The notes under the pieces: model-generated | Database searches by the model: none | The model's input: only the letters and a program-made list of their open reading frames with translations | What the model was told of the DNA's origin: nothing | Source of the DNA: Muscardinus avellanarius | Taxonomy: Eukaryota; Chordata; Mammalia; Rodentia; Gliridae | Direction: 5' to 3' | Length of the DNA: 64,000 nt | Assembly (NCBI GenBank): GCA_963383645.1 | Contig: OY726560.1 | Coordinates: forward strand, 87,273,093 to 87,337,092 | Program-made: the position numbers and the translations under genes | Shown: in pieces, positions 1-10,907 of the stretch | How positions within the stretch are numbered: the stretch's first letter is position 1 | Layout: the number at the start of each line of letters is the position of its first letter

Positions 1-810
1 GTGTCAAAACTCCCTCGGGCCATGCAACAGGGGTCTAGACAGTCCACTGGGACCCTTCCTGTCCTGATGGACGTTTTCTTGGCCAGAGAAAGCAAGGCAG
101 GTCCTGTATTTCAGAAGAGCTGCTCTGTCATGTGGACACAGAGGAGTGGGCATGAGGGTTCCTTGGGCTCTGACCCTCCCAGGTCCTGAGGTCAAGGGAC
201 ACCCTGGCCTCTGGAAGTACAGGCTGCGCCTGGAGCTCCAGGTGGAGTGAGTAGTCAGTCTCCAAGAGCCCAAGCTGCACGCTAGGTCAGGAGGACGCAC
301 TGGGGCCAGGCCTCAACTTGTCTCTGGCTCCCATGATTTCCTGACCTTCCTGGACTTTGATTGTGGGATGAGATGCCACTTCCTTGTGAGGGTGGACAGA
401 GGAGCCACAAGGCGTGGGGATGAGGGGACACAGATACCCCCAATGTCTGCAGGATGGGTCCCACTGCCTGCTGACTTGGGGATAGGAGATCAGCCTGGGT
501 CCCACTGGGAACTAAGTGTCCAGCTCCACCCTGAGCAGGTGGAAATGTTCTCACCCTGCAGTTCCAGGAACCTTGTGCCAGCTCAGCTCAGCCACTCACT
601 CCCCACACCCTGATTTCTCAACCTAAGCTGGGCTCCTCACACCTGAGGGCCCCTCTTAGAGAGGAGGTACTGGCTCAGCAGAAGAATGACCTGGCTGTCA
701 TAGGCCATCACCTAGTAAGGACAGCACTCCCCTGGCCCAGTGGCACCTGTGTGGTCTCCCCGGGCCTCAGGTGTGGGTCTTTTGGGCCCCTTAAACCTAT
801 CTAAATCTTG
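1..810. other. SINE-free unique sequence at left edge, no gene recognised
   Basis: Fairly GC-rich sequence without the SINE signatures that fill most of the window. Short open frames on both strands have no recognisable family and no convincing splice-site structure. It ends in a (CA)n tract. It could be intergenic sequence or belong to a gene that continues to the left. In human the next gene beyond FUT11 is CHCHD1, but I see no CHCHD1 coding sequence here. Confidence 0.5.

Positions 811-856
<46 letters not shown>
811..856. repeat. (CA)n microsatellite
   Basis: About 22 uninterrupted CA units. Confidence 0.95.
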
Positions 857-857
<1 letters not shown>

Positions 858-1020
858 AAACCTAAGGTGGCTTCCAGCCCAGAGGATCCCTAGGGAAAGG
901 AAAGTCACTAAAAGAGCACAGTATTGTGCTCCCGGAGCCATAGACAGTCACAGCACAGGAGCCTTCCAAGCACTGCTGATTCTCCCGTGTCTTTGCTGCC
1001 TCCTGGTTCATTGTGCCTAG

Positions 1021-1231
1021 GCTGGGATCCTTTGCAGAGCCCAGAAAAAAAGTAGATGCTGGCATTCTATAGAGAGCCTGAGAAGAAGTAGAGGTGGACT
1101 TCCTCTACAGAGCCCAGAAAGGAGTACAGGCTGGTGTTTTCTGGAGAGTGCAGGAAGGAGTAGAGCCTGGCATCCTCTACAGAGCCCGGGAATGAGTAGA
1201 GGCTGACATCCTCTGCAGAGCTGAAAATAAG
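1021..1231. repeat. Degenerate minisatellite, unit about 36 bp, six copies
   Basis: Units start near 1021, 1058, 1094, 1130, 1166 and 1202. Each follows the pattern 'gctgg.atcctctacagagccc.gaa.gagtagag' with substitutions. Divergence between units suggests an old array. A SINE-derived left half follows directly. Confidence 0.75.
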
Positions 1232-2175
1232 GTCTCGCTGAGTTGCTCAGAGCCTCACAAAGTTACTGAGACTGGCCTCAAATCTAAGATCTTCCCGTCT
1301 CAGCCTCACATGTACTGGGATTGCAGGCATAGCCACCACACTTGGCTTTGAAAGCTGTTTTAATGAGGTTTTTTTGAGGGGTTTGACAGCTATTTTCTAA
1401 TTTTGGGGTATTTTTCTGAATATCAGGAGAAGATTGGGAAATTAAGTTGGCATTTAGGTAAAATTGTGTTGCTTTCTATTTGGGGTCTAGGTTGTTGTAC
1501 TTAAGAAGTGCCTCAGGAGACTGAAGAAGGATGTAAGATTTTTTTTTTTTTTCTTGCAGTACTGGGGACGGAACCCAGCGGCAGTCTACCTCTGAGCTAC
1601 ATCCTCAGCACTATTTTTTATTCTTTTTTTTTTTTCTGGTGGTACTGGGGTTCCTGGAAGCCCGTCTATCTCCGGGCTACACTCCCAGACCTATTTTATT
1701 TTTGGAAACAGGGTCTCCTAAACCAGCGCGGCTGGCTTCGAACCTGAGCGATCCTCCTGTCTCTGCCTCCCAAGCACGGGGATTACAAGCGTGCACCACC
1801 ACACCCGGCCTTTTATTCTTTATTTTGAAACAGGGTCTGCTGAGTTGCCTAGGGCCTCACTAAGTAGTCAAGGCTGTCCATGAATTGTGATCCTCCTGTC
1901 TCAGCCTCCCAAATGCTTGAATTACAATAATGAACCACCAAGTATGGCAAGATATAAGGTGTTTTGTGTGTGTGTGGGTCTGGGGATGGAACCCAGGGGC
2001 ATTCAACCTCTGAGCTATACCCCCTGCCCTATTTTTTATTCTTTATTTTGAAACTGGGTCTCACTGCATTGCAGAGGACCTCACTAAGTAGCTGAGGCTG
2101 TCTGTGAACCGCGATCCTCCGATCTTAGCCTCCTGAATGCTGGGATTACAAGCGTGCACCACCACGCCCAGCCAG
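1215..2175 (-). mobile_element. SINE block: B1-like monomer plus dimeric B1-dID-type copies, minus orientation
   Basis: 1215-1347 is a diverged B1-like left half. 1540-2175 holds several dimeric copies in minus orientation (ID-like half first, as seen from the plus strand, then the B1-like half ending 'ggattacaagcgtgcaccaccac'). The copy at about 1636-1808 belongs to the 'ttcctggaagccc' subfamily. 1348-1530 is AT-rich filler with no feature seen. Confidence 0.85.
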
Positions 2176-3077
2176 GATGTAAATTTTTTGAATGGGCTCC
2201 TGAGTGTGCAGATCTCCCGCAAATATTGCACAGAACTACATATGGGCCCTCGACTCTGTGGGGTGGAGCAGAATAGGACAAGGTACCCATGTGTTGAAAT
2301 TCTTTAGTATATTGCAGAGAGGTCTATAGAAAAGGAACCTAGATATCTTTCACTTAGGGGAAGATCAGAGAGGAAGAAGGGTACATGCACATGATCAGTT
2401 CCCTCAGCTGGGGCAACCTCATGTAGAGGGAGTATTGGGGCCAGGGGTGTAGGTGAGACTGAGAGCTAAGGTCAGAAGAGAGAAGGAGGGAGCAAGAACA
2501 GGTGGACAGGAAGGTTCTGATGGAGATGAAAGAGGAGGGAAAGAGGTCAGGAGAAGGGGCTTAGCAGAGAGGCTCTTGGGGGTTTAGTGAAGAAAGTAGG
2601 GACTGTTACTGGTGGCTATAGCAGATGTTGTAGATACTTCTAAGACTGGATGCCCAGCTCTGTACTGAGCATTTTAGAAACCTCCCATGGTCCTGGCCCA
2701 GTAGCATCACAGCCAGTAGGTGGGGGAGCAGCCCTGTGGCTCCTGGGGTCACTCCTCGAGCTGTCATCCAGGCCTTAGAGTAGTAGCTGCACCTACTGAG
2801 CCCCAAAGAGCTCCTGTTTGTGTAGGTGTCATCTGCCATTATGTGCCCACTTATGACTTACAAACAAGAAACTTAGGGCCAGACATGGTAGCTTTGCAGA
2901 TCTATTTAACACTTGTGTTTTTAGATGGTATCTGTAGTCTCCTGATGTTTTTGTGTTAATATGTGGTTTATATGAGGAAGTTTTCAGAAATATCCCTACA
3001 CACTGCATATTTGTGTGTGTTTGTGTGTGTCTGTTGCTAGGAATGGACACAGAGGTATAATCCCATGTCTTTTTAAT
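2176..3077. other. Unique non-coding stretch
   Basis: No SINE signature and no recognisable coding exon on either strand. Purine-rich around 2430-2600. Nothing else identified. Confidence 0.5.
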
Positions 3078-3415
3078 TCTTTTTTTTTTTTTTTGGTGGT
3101 ACTGGGGTTCCTGGAAACCCTTCTACCTCCGGGCTATACTCCCAGACACCTATTTTTTATATTTTTATTTGGAAACAGGGTCTCTTAAGCCAGCAAGGCT
3201 GGCTTCGAACCTGTGTGATCCTTCTGTCTCTGCCTCCCAAGTGCGGTGATTACTAGCATGAGCCACCACGCCCGGCTTACTTCTTAATTTTAAAACACAA
3301 TCAAGCTAGGTTGATGAGGGCCTAGCTACATTGCTGAGGCTGGGCTCAAACCTGCCATCCTCCTGTCTTGGCCACAGAAGTACAGAAATTACAGACATGC
3401 AATACCAGGCCAGGC
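3078..3415 (-). mobile_element. Dimeric SINE ('ttcctggaagccc' subfamily) plus an older monomer remnant
   Basis: 3090-3275 is a nearly complete copy beginning with a T-tract and 'ggtggtactggggttcctgg', and ending with the B1-like 'gccaccacgcccggct'. 3276-3415 is a more diverged B1-like half. Confidence 0.85.
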
Positions 3416-3429
3416 TAGTATACAGTCTT

Positions 3430-4160
3430 GACAGGTAGAATTAAAAAGGTAAATAACATCTTCCTATGAAGCAAAACTTGTTTTGACCCTGCGTACCCTA
3501 GAAGCAGGTGTGCTGCCCCAGGATGTACTGTGCTCTGCCATAATATTTACTATATTGCTGATTTTCAAAGTTGCTTGTTTGTGTTGCAGTATCTTTTATT
3601 ATTTACACATGTTTGCTTCTGTGTTTGTTCTAGTGGTTTCTTCCTACTTGGTCTTATTTTTAGCACCTTAGTCCCTTGTACTTTTACTTCAGTTTGTACT
3701 ATAGGATTGTTAAGGTGTTTTCTCAAACCGCAGTGATTTCATTTATGTTAAATTGCACACAAACTGTGATACAGTCCTGATTTTTGTCTACTTTGCCAAT
3801 ACTTGCTTTTAATTGGTGCTTAGACCAATTGATACTTTATGTAGTTATTAATATGGTGTGGTTGAGTTCTAGCATTTAGGGATTTTCTTATTAGTAGCCT
3901 TTCTTGATTTTAACATCCTCTTTCATGCCTTTTTTTGAATTATTATTTTACCATTCTTTCTGGAGACATGCCTACATTTTCCCATGGCTGCCTTAGACAA
4001 TACGATATGCAGAGCTAACCTTTCACAACGCACTTATGAAAAATGTAGTGGCATGATGCAAAGGGCACAAATCCTTCAAAAAAAAGCTATAGGTTTATGT
4101 ATCCAAAACCACACTACACACATTATAAATTTTGATTCATATGTATGCTTTTTTCGTGCA
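3430..4160. mobile_element. AT-rich stretch resembling an old L1 fragment
   Basis: The interval around 3800-3960 resembles sequence I associate with L1 3' regions of mammals, notably 'ttaattggtgcttagacca', followed by a 'gtagttattaatatggt' type string. No intact reading frame is present. The assignment is by memory of consensus phrases and is tentative. Confidence 0.4.
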
Positions 4161-4162
4161 CG

Positions 4163-4165
<3 letters not shown>

Positions 4166-4208
<43 letters not shown>

Positions 4209-4365
4209 TGTGTTTTGCTTAGGGTTGAACCCCAAAACATTCTACCTCCAAGCTCTACATTTCCAGGCATTTTATTTCATATTTGGAAACAGATCTCAAT
4301 AAGTTGCCAAGAGTCTTGCTGAGTTGCTTGATGAGTGCAATCCTCTGGTCTCAGCATCTCAAATG
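4166..4365 (-). repeat. (GT)n microsatellite inside a degenerate SINE right half
   Basis: About 20 GT units from 4166, followed by 'agggttgaaccccaaaacattctacctccaagctcta', a diverged reverse-oriented ID-like half, and then a decayed B1-like half. Confidence 0.75.
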
Positions 4366-4647
4366 TTAACTTTAAAGGAACCTGAAAAAGAAATACTAGT
4401 AGTCTTCTAGTTATGCAGCTATTTACCATTCTCTTACTCTCCTTGATTTTTGAAGATCTCTCTGGATCAGTCCCTTCAGCACAAATTAAGATATAATTTC
4501 CTATAGACTAGATTTGATGGAAATTAATTCTTTTGGACTTATTTCATTTCAAAACCAATTTTTCTTTCATTCCTGAGAGAGATTTTTACTGGTTATGATA
4601 GTAATAGGCTTCTAAAATTTTGAAATTACATTAAAATATGATTTTCA
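4366..4647. other. AT-rich unique sequence, nothing recognised
   Basis: No repeat signature or coding exon seen. Confidence 0.5.
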
Positions 4648-5060
4648 GCCAGGTGTGATCCCAGCATTTGGGAAGCTGAGACAGGAGGATCACGGTTTGC
4701 GGACAGCCTCGCTACTTAGTGAGGAACTCTGCAACTCAGTGAGACCCTGTTTCAAAATAAAGAATAAAAAAATAAATTGGGCAGGGGTGCAGCTCGGAGG
4801 TCAAATGCCTCTGTGTTCCATCCCCAGACCCGTAATAAATATATATATATATAGTTTTTCAGCTGGGCATAGTGGCACATGCCTGTAATCCCAGTACTTG
4901 GGAGGCTGAGACAGTCACAGGTTCAAGGAGAGCCTCAGCAATTTAGTGAGGCTTTCATCAACTTATAGAGACCCAGTTTCAAAAATAAAAATCGCTGTGG
5001 GTGTAGCTCAGAAATAGAATACCCCTGGGTTAAAGCAGTACCATAAATTCTCAAAATATA
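4648..5060 (+). mobile_element. Two dimeric SINE copies, plus orientation
   Basis: Each has a B1-like half ending in 'gagaccctgtttcaaaataaagaataaa' or similar, and an ID-like half ('tgtagctc', 'gggtt'). A short (AT)n lies between them and an imperfect (CA)n tail at 5079-5092. Confidence 0.85.
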
Positions 5061-6047
5061 CATACATATATACAAACACACACACACACACACTCCTACC
5101 TACCTACCTGATTGGGATTGAGACTATATTTATTGTTGATATGAGTTGTATTAATTGGTAATAAGAACAAGCTTTTATGAGTTGTATTAATTGGTAATAA
5201 GAACAAGCTTTTATACTTAGGCAGAACAATAAAATCATTTTCTCTGCCTCTAAGCTGTCAGCCAAGAGCTGCAGCCAATATTGACCTTGGTTAGCTAAGA
5301 GTTGGCTGTCAAAGAGCTGAATATTGAATGTTAAAACACAAACACCTGCACTTAGGAAAAGAGTTATAATGGCTTTTCACAAAGTTTAGGCTAAAGTTAA
5401 AATGAAAAAGCAAGCTATATTAACCCAACATCGATTACTAATTACACAAAATAGTTATAGCCCAAAACCTTCCTACTTTAAAAGACTCTATTCCCATGTC
5501 TTTCTTTTCTTTATTTTAAGACAAGTTTTTAACATAATAATCAACTTTTAGCAGACGGAGATAGGAAAAGGCTCCCACATCTGCACACACAAGAATGGCC
5601 TTCCTGCACCTGCTAGGTAGGGACTCTTTCCACCCTCCTGCCTATTACTAGAGATCTGTTCTCCCCGTTTCCCATGTATCATTAATGAAGACTTCCTGTC
5701 CTCCCTATCACCACCTGCAGTCTGTGCCCACACTTTGGGCGAGGGCAGGGCATGGGGGAGAAGAAAAGAGGGGCAACAAGTATGCTCACCCCATTACCAC
5801 TGGTGCAGATAGAGGATGATGTTTTTTTCTCTCTAGTTTCCCAATGCAAAGTTTAAAAAAGAAAAAACAGAAATGCATTTGTTATATCAAAGATGTGAAT
5901 AATTTTATAGAAGTCATTCGACTTTTCATGTATATTTTACAGATTGGCTTGTATATCTAAAAGTCAAGTGAAGTAAAAGAAGTGGGTAGCTTCCTTTTCA
6001 GTTATCCTAAGAGATGACATCCATAAAATGTTTAAAAGAAGCCAAGC
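5061..6047. other. Unique sequence with a 36-bp perfect tandem duplication at 5141-5212
   Basis: 5141-5176 and 5177-5212 are identical. The rest (to 6047) carries no SINE signature. 5540-5760 is more GC-rich, but I recognise no exon in it. Confidence 0.7.
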
Positions 6048-6540
6048 CAGCCGGGTGTGGTGGCGTATACCTCTAATCACAGTAGTAGCTGAGGCTGTCC
6101 TGGAAACACGATCCTCCTGTCTCAGCCTCCCAAATACTGGGATTACAAGTGTGTGCCACCATGCCCGGCTTCATTTTTTATTTTGAAACAGGGTCTCACT
6201 GAGTTGCAAAGGGCCTAAGTAGCTGAGGCTGTCCGTGAACCTTGATCCTCCTGTCTCAGCCTCCCAAATGCTGGATTATAAGCGTGTGCCACCACATCCA
6301 GTAAGATATCTTTTTTTTTTTTTTTTTTTGCAGGTCTGGGGATGGAACCCAGGGGTATTCGACCTCCAAACTACACCTCCTGCCCAATTTTTTTATTCTT
6401 TATTTTGAAACAGGGTCTCACTGAGTTGCAAAGGGCCTCAGTAAGTAGTAAATGAGGCTGTCTTTGAACCACAATTCTACTGTCTCAGCCTCCCAAATGC
6501 TAGGATTACAAGCGCATACCACCATGCCCAGCAAGATATC
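6048..6540 (-). mobile_element. SINE block, mostly minus orientation, with a chimeric left end
   Basis: A plus-oriented 'gccgggtgtggtggcgtatacc' start passes directly into a minus-oriented B1-like half at about 6090. This indicates insertion or recombination between opposite copies. Another full minus copy spans 6310-6540. Confidence 0.8.
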
Positions 6541-6685
6541 TTTTATTTAAGGAAAAATGAAGGAATTTCTTTCTAGAGCCTTTCTCTGGACTGTAACCCT
6601 TTATCATGTCCTTCTCTTAAACTGTACCCTCACTTCCCTAAATAAACTTCTTATATGATGCTAGGGTAAGGGGAAAGAAAATGAA

Positions 6686-6745
6686 GGGCTGGGCATGTAG
6701 CTCAGAGGCAGAACACATGCTAGACTTCAGCACCATTAAATAATA
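6686..6745 (+). mobile_element. Solitary ID-like SINE fragment
   Basis: 'gggctgggcatgtagctcagaggcagaa' is the ID-like 5' part without a B1-like left half. The box-B part is degenerate. Flanked by A-rich sequence. Confidence 0.55.
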
Positions 6746-6884
6746 AAAGAAAAGAACAACATTGGCAATGAAGTCCAACCTAAATTACAGCTCTTATCAT
6801 ATCCTTAGATGTCACACTATTAAGAATCTACTCCAGTCATTAAAGCATTTCACATGTATACATATTTATAGATATGAATAAATA

Positions 6885-7025
6885 TAAAATTTATAGTCAT
6901 GGGGGAGGGAATAAGGTGAGATTTGGGGAAGGGCTAAAGGAGTGATGTGTGCATGTATATCTATACCATCTTGTACTCTATTAAGATGGATGACTACAAT
7001 GTATCAATAAAAAAGACACTTAAAA
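6885..7025 (+). mobile_element. 3'-end fragment of an old retroelement (L1-like), copy 1
   Basis: This segment matches the reverse complement of 59000-59130 over more than 100 nt, including 'tggggaagggctaa' and 'gactacaat', and ends at an A-rich tail. Two copies ending at A-rich tails in opposite orientations show a dispersed non-LTR element. I recall similar sequence as a common repeat in squirrel genomes. Confidence 0.55.
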
Positions 7026-7424
7026 AAAACAGTCATATATATTAATAAAGTGTGGAACTTCTCTAGTAATAATTAGTTAATATATTACAGCCAGAGTAGC
7101 TCTAAGGTCCAAGTTATTCTTCTTGTTCCACTACCCAGAAAAAGCTCTTGTTCTACTTGCTTATTAGACTATGTGTTCAAACCACAGCAATAGAAGGGTT
7201 TAGTCACATCCCCGTATCTAAATAAGATTTTTATTTAGCCATATACTTGTGGTGGCTTAAATCATTTCCCTTGCCTCTTTATCTCTAAGTTTAGAAAATT
7301 GTATGGAAGAATATCAGTAACAGAATAAACAAAATTGGGCTTTTCATCAACTCTTTCTGCCATCATTTCCAGCCTTAGTCTCCATCTTTGATCTAAAATA
7401 GAGCAAGGCAATACTTTTTTTTTT

Positions 7425-8400
7425 TTAACGATACTGGGGACTGAACCCAGGGGCATTCTACCTTTGAGTTAAACCCCCAGTCCTTTTGTTGTTATTATTA
7501 TTTTTATATTATTTTTATGTGTGTGCATGTGTGTTACCAGAGATGGAACCCAAGGCATTCTACCTCTAAGCTACATCCCCAGCCCTTTTTTTTTTTTTTT
7601 TTTGCAGTACTGGAGATTGAACCCAAGGGCATTCTACCTCTGAGCTACACTTCCAGGCCCACTTTTTTTTTTTTTTTTTTTTTTTTTGTGGGTCTGGGGA
7701 TGGAACCCAGAGGCATTCGACTTCCAAGCTACACCCCCTGCCCAATTTTTTATTCTTTATTTTGAAACAGGGTCTCACTGAGTTCCCGAGGGCCTCACTA
7801 AGTAGCTGAGGCTGTCCACAAACCATGATCCTCCAGTCTCAGCCTCCCAAATGCTGGAATTACAAGCATGCGCCACCACGCCCAGCTCCAGGCCCACTAT
7901 TTTTTGGTTTTTTATTTTTGTCTTTTTTGGTGGTACTGGGGTTCCTGGAAACCCTTCTACCTCCAAGCTACACTCCCAGACCTATTTTTATACTTTTTTT
8001 TTTTTTTTTTTTTTTTGGAAACAGGGTCTCTTAAGCTAGCAAGGCTGGCTTCGAACCTGTGGAATCCTCCTGTCTCTGCCTCCCAAGCACGGGGATTACA
8101 AGCGTGCGCCACCATGCCTGGCCAGGCCCCTTTTTAAAATTTATTTTGAAACAGGTCTCAAGTTGTGGAAGGCCTAAATAGTTGAGGCTGGCCTTGAACC
8201 TGTGATCCACCTGCCTCAGCCTCCCAAGTACTGAGATTACAAGCGTGCACTGCCACGCCTGGCTATTATTTTGTTTTGAAAGGTCTTGCTAGGTTGCTGA
8301 GTCTTGTTATATTGCCCAGGCTGTCCTCAAACCTGTGATCTACCTGTCTCAGCCTCCCAAGTACTGGGATTACAGGCATGCAACACCATACCCAACCTAA
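7425..8400 (-). mobile_element. Cluster of nested minus-strand dimeric SINEs
   Basis: At least four ID-like halves (near 7428, 7540, 7605, 7690) and five B1-like halves. The copy at 7928-8122 is of the 'ttcctggaa' subfamily and is inserted next to older B1-like halves at 8130-8400. T-tracts of 15-25 nt mark the poly(A) tails of the individual insertions. Confidence 0.85.
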
Positions 8401-8574
8401 CATAGTTTATAAGTTTATAAGTAGTTTATAAAGCAAATGATGAGGAAAAAAGAATAGTGGGAAAGGTACTGAATAACAAAGGATTTGGGGAGTAGAACAG
8501 AAGTTCTAAGTTGTAACCTGATCCATCATACCTCATAATTGAGAGGATGAAATAAGAGAAGTGAGCAGTCCTTA

Positions 8575-8785
8575 AAAAATTGCTGGAAGCCGGGCGTGGT
8601 GATGCACACTTATAATCCCAGCATTTGGGAGGGTGAAACCTGAGGATTGCGGTTCACAGACAGCCTCAACTACTTAGTGAGGCCCTCACCAACTCAGTGA
8701 GACCCAGTTTCAAAATAAAGAATAAAAAATAGGGCAGGGGGTGTAGCTTGGAGGTCACATGCCCCTGGGTTCCATCCAGAGACCC

Positions 8786-8821
<36 letters not shown>

Positions 8822-9230
8822 GCTGGAGCTGGGCATGGTAGCACACACCTGTAACCCCAGTACTTGGAGGCTTAGTTAGGAGATGCTCAATAACTTAGTG
8901 AGACTGTGTCAATATAAAAAAGGATAAGAGTATAACTAAGAGGTAGAATATACCTGGGTTCAATCTCCAGTACAAAAAAAAGAGTATGTCAGTGGATATA
9001 ACTGAACCCATTCTAAGAAAATGTTTGGCTATGTGTGGATGTGTGTAGTCCCAGCTACTCAGTAGGCTGAGGCAGGAAGATTGCTTGAGCCCTGGAATTC
9101 AAGACCAGCCCAAGCTAGAGACTAAGCCCTTGTCTGTCTTTCCTTCCCTCCCTCCCTCCCTTCCTTATTTTTTGCAGAACTGAGGACTGAATCCAGGGGT
9201 ATTCTACCTCTGAGCTATACCCCTAGCTCT

Positions 9231-9269
<39 letters not shown>

Positions 9270-9840
9270 GTGGTACTGGGGTTCCTGGAAGCCCTTCTAC
9301 CTCCGGGCTACACTGCCAGACCTATTTTTTACATTTTCATTTTGGAAACAGGGTCTCCTAAGCCAGCGTGCACGGCTGGCTTCAAACCTGTGCGATCCTC
9401 CTGTCTCTGATTCCCAAGCGCGGGGATTACAAGCATGCGCCACCAAGCCCGGCTACTATTTTTTATCCTTTATTTGGAAACAGGGTCTCACTAAGTTGCG
9501 GAGGGTCTCACTAAGTAGCTGAGGCTGGCCACAAACCTGCAATCCTCCTATCTCAGCCTCCTTGTCTTCTTTAAAAAAAAAAAAAAAAAAAAAAAGCCAG
9601 CTGTGGTGGCTCATGTTTGTAATAATCCCAGTACTTAGGAGGCTGAGACAGGAGGATCACAGTTTTGCGACCAGCCTCAGCTACGTAGTGAGGCCCTCCA
9701 CAATTTAGTGAGACTGTTTCAAAATAAAGAATAAAAATAGAGCTGGGGGTGTAGCTGGGAGGTAGAATGCCCCTGGGTTCCAAACCCAGTACTGAAAAAA
9801 AAAAAAAAGAATGCCCCTGATTAAGTCCAGTACTACAAAA
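8575..9840. mobile_element. SINE cluster with opposite orientations
   Basis: 8582-8820 is a full plus copy flanked by a near-perfect duplication ('ttgctgga' before, 'ctgctgga' after its A-tail). 8825-8975 and 9025-9140 are plus. 9170-9235 is a minus ID half and 9240-9570 a minus dimer. 9596-9800 is plus with a trailing partial second right half. The minus 9240-9570 and plus 9596-9800 copies form a long inverted repeat. Confidence 0.85.
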
Positions 9841-9955
9841 ATAAAAAATAAAAAGTAAAATGTTTCTTAAGGGCTTATGTAAAGATTGTTCCTTTTGTAT
9901 CCTGTTAAAAAAGAAAAGATCTTCATAGGTCTTCCAAGTCCTCTTGCAAAGGCAG

Positions 9956-10103
9956 TTAGACATTTTGGTTTCTTTTCATGAAGATCTCATGTAGGTAATC
10001 CCAAAATTTACTCTGCTGTGTTTCATTGTTGTGGATCATTGCAGTGAGAGCTTCCCCCTGGTCCAGACCTTGCCAATAATCTTGCAGCCACATCTCCTTC
10101 CAG
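9956..10103 (-). CDS. FUT11: FUT11 coding exon 3 (C-terminus)
   Basis: The acceptor is ...ATTTCAG|CTGGAAGGAG. The exon encodes [19 protein letters not shown] and then a tail ending KRNQNV-stop (TAA at 9956-9958). The tail departs from the KRQHL ending I recall for human, so the last few residues are species-specific. Confidence 0.93.
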
Positions 10104-10857
10104 CTGAAATAGCAAAATGGGGGATATATGATGAGTGATAAATCCTGCTTTTCTCTGAGGGGGTACTAAGAAATCTTAAGCAGATACCATAGTTTCTGGC
10201 TAGTACAAGGCTCTTTTACAGTGAAGAGAAAGAAATGTGAATGGTAAATCCAATACTAGGCCAAGCTGACAGGAAATAAGGCAAAAAATAAAGAGATCAT
10301 ACAGTCCACCCAATTAGTTAAATTTTTAGCTAGGCATGGTGGCATATACCTGTAATCTCAGTACTTGGGAGGGTGAGACTAGAAGATTGCAGGTTCCAGG
10401 ACAGCCTCAGAAAGTAGTGAGACTCTCATCAACCTATCAAGACCCTGTTTCAAAATTGGGCTGGGAATGTAGCTTGGAATGTTCCTGGGTTCAATCCCTG
10501 ATACAAAAAAAATAAATAAAGGAAAAAAATTCTTAAACCAGGCATGGTGGTGCACACTTGTAATCCCAGCATTCAGGAGGCTGAGACAGAAGGATCACAG
10601 TTTGAGGATAGCCTCAGCTACATAATGAGGTTCTTTGCAACTCAGTGAGACCCTGTTTCAAAATAAAAAATAAAATATAGGGTTGAGCAGCCTCAGCTAC
10701 TTAGTGAGACACTGTTTCCAAATAAAATATAAAATAGGTCTGGGAGTATAGGCTGGAAGTAGAAAGCCCCTGGGTTCCACCCCAAGTACCACCAAAAAAA
10801 AAAAAAAGGGCTGGGGTTGTAGCTCCAAGGTAGAATGCCCCTGGGTTCCATCCCCAG

Positions 10858-10907
<50 letters not shown>

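Noticed and set aside
808..1020. Open frame starting with His-Thr repeats (and similar Cys-Val frames at 4.1, 10.8 and 11.2 kb)
   Set aside because: Generated by CA/GT microsatellites.
7925..8137. Recurrent frames of the type '[19 protein letters not shown]'
   Set aside because: They recur at many loci because they are reverse-strand translations of the same SINE subfamily, not a protein family.
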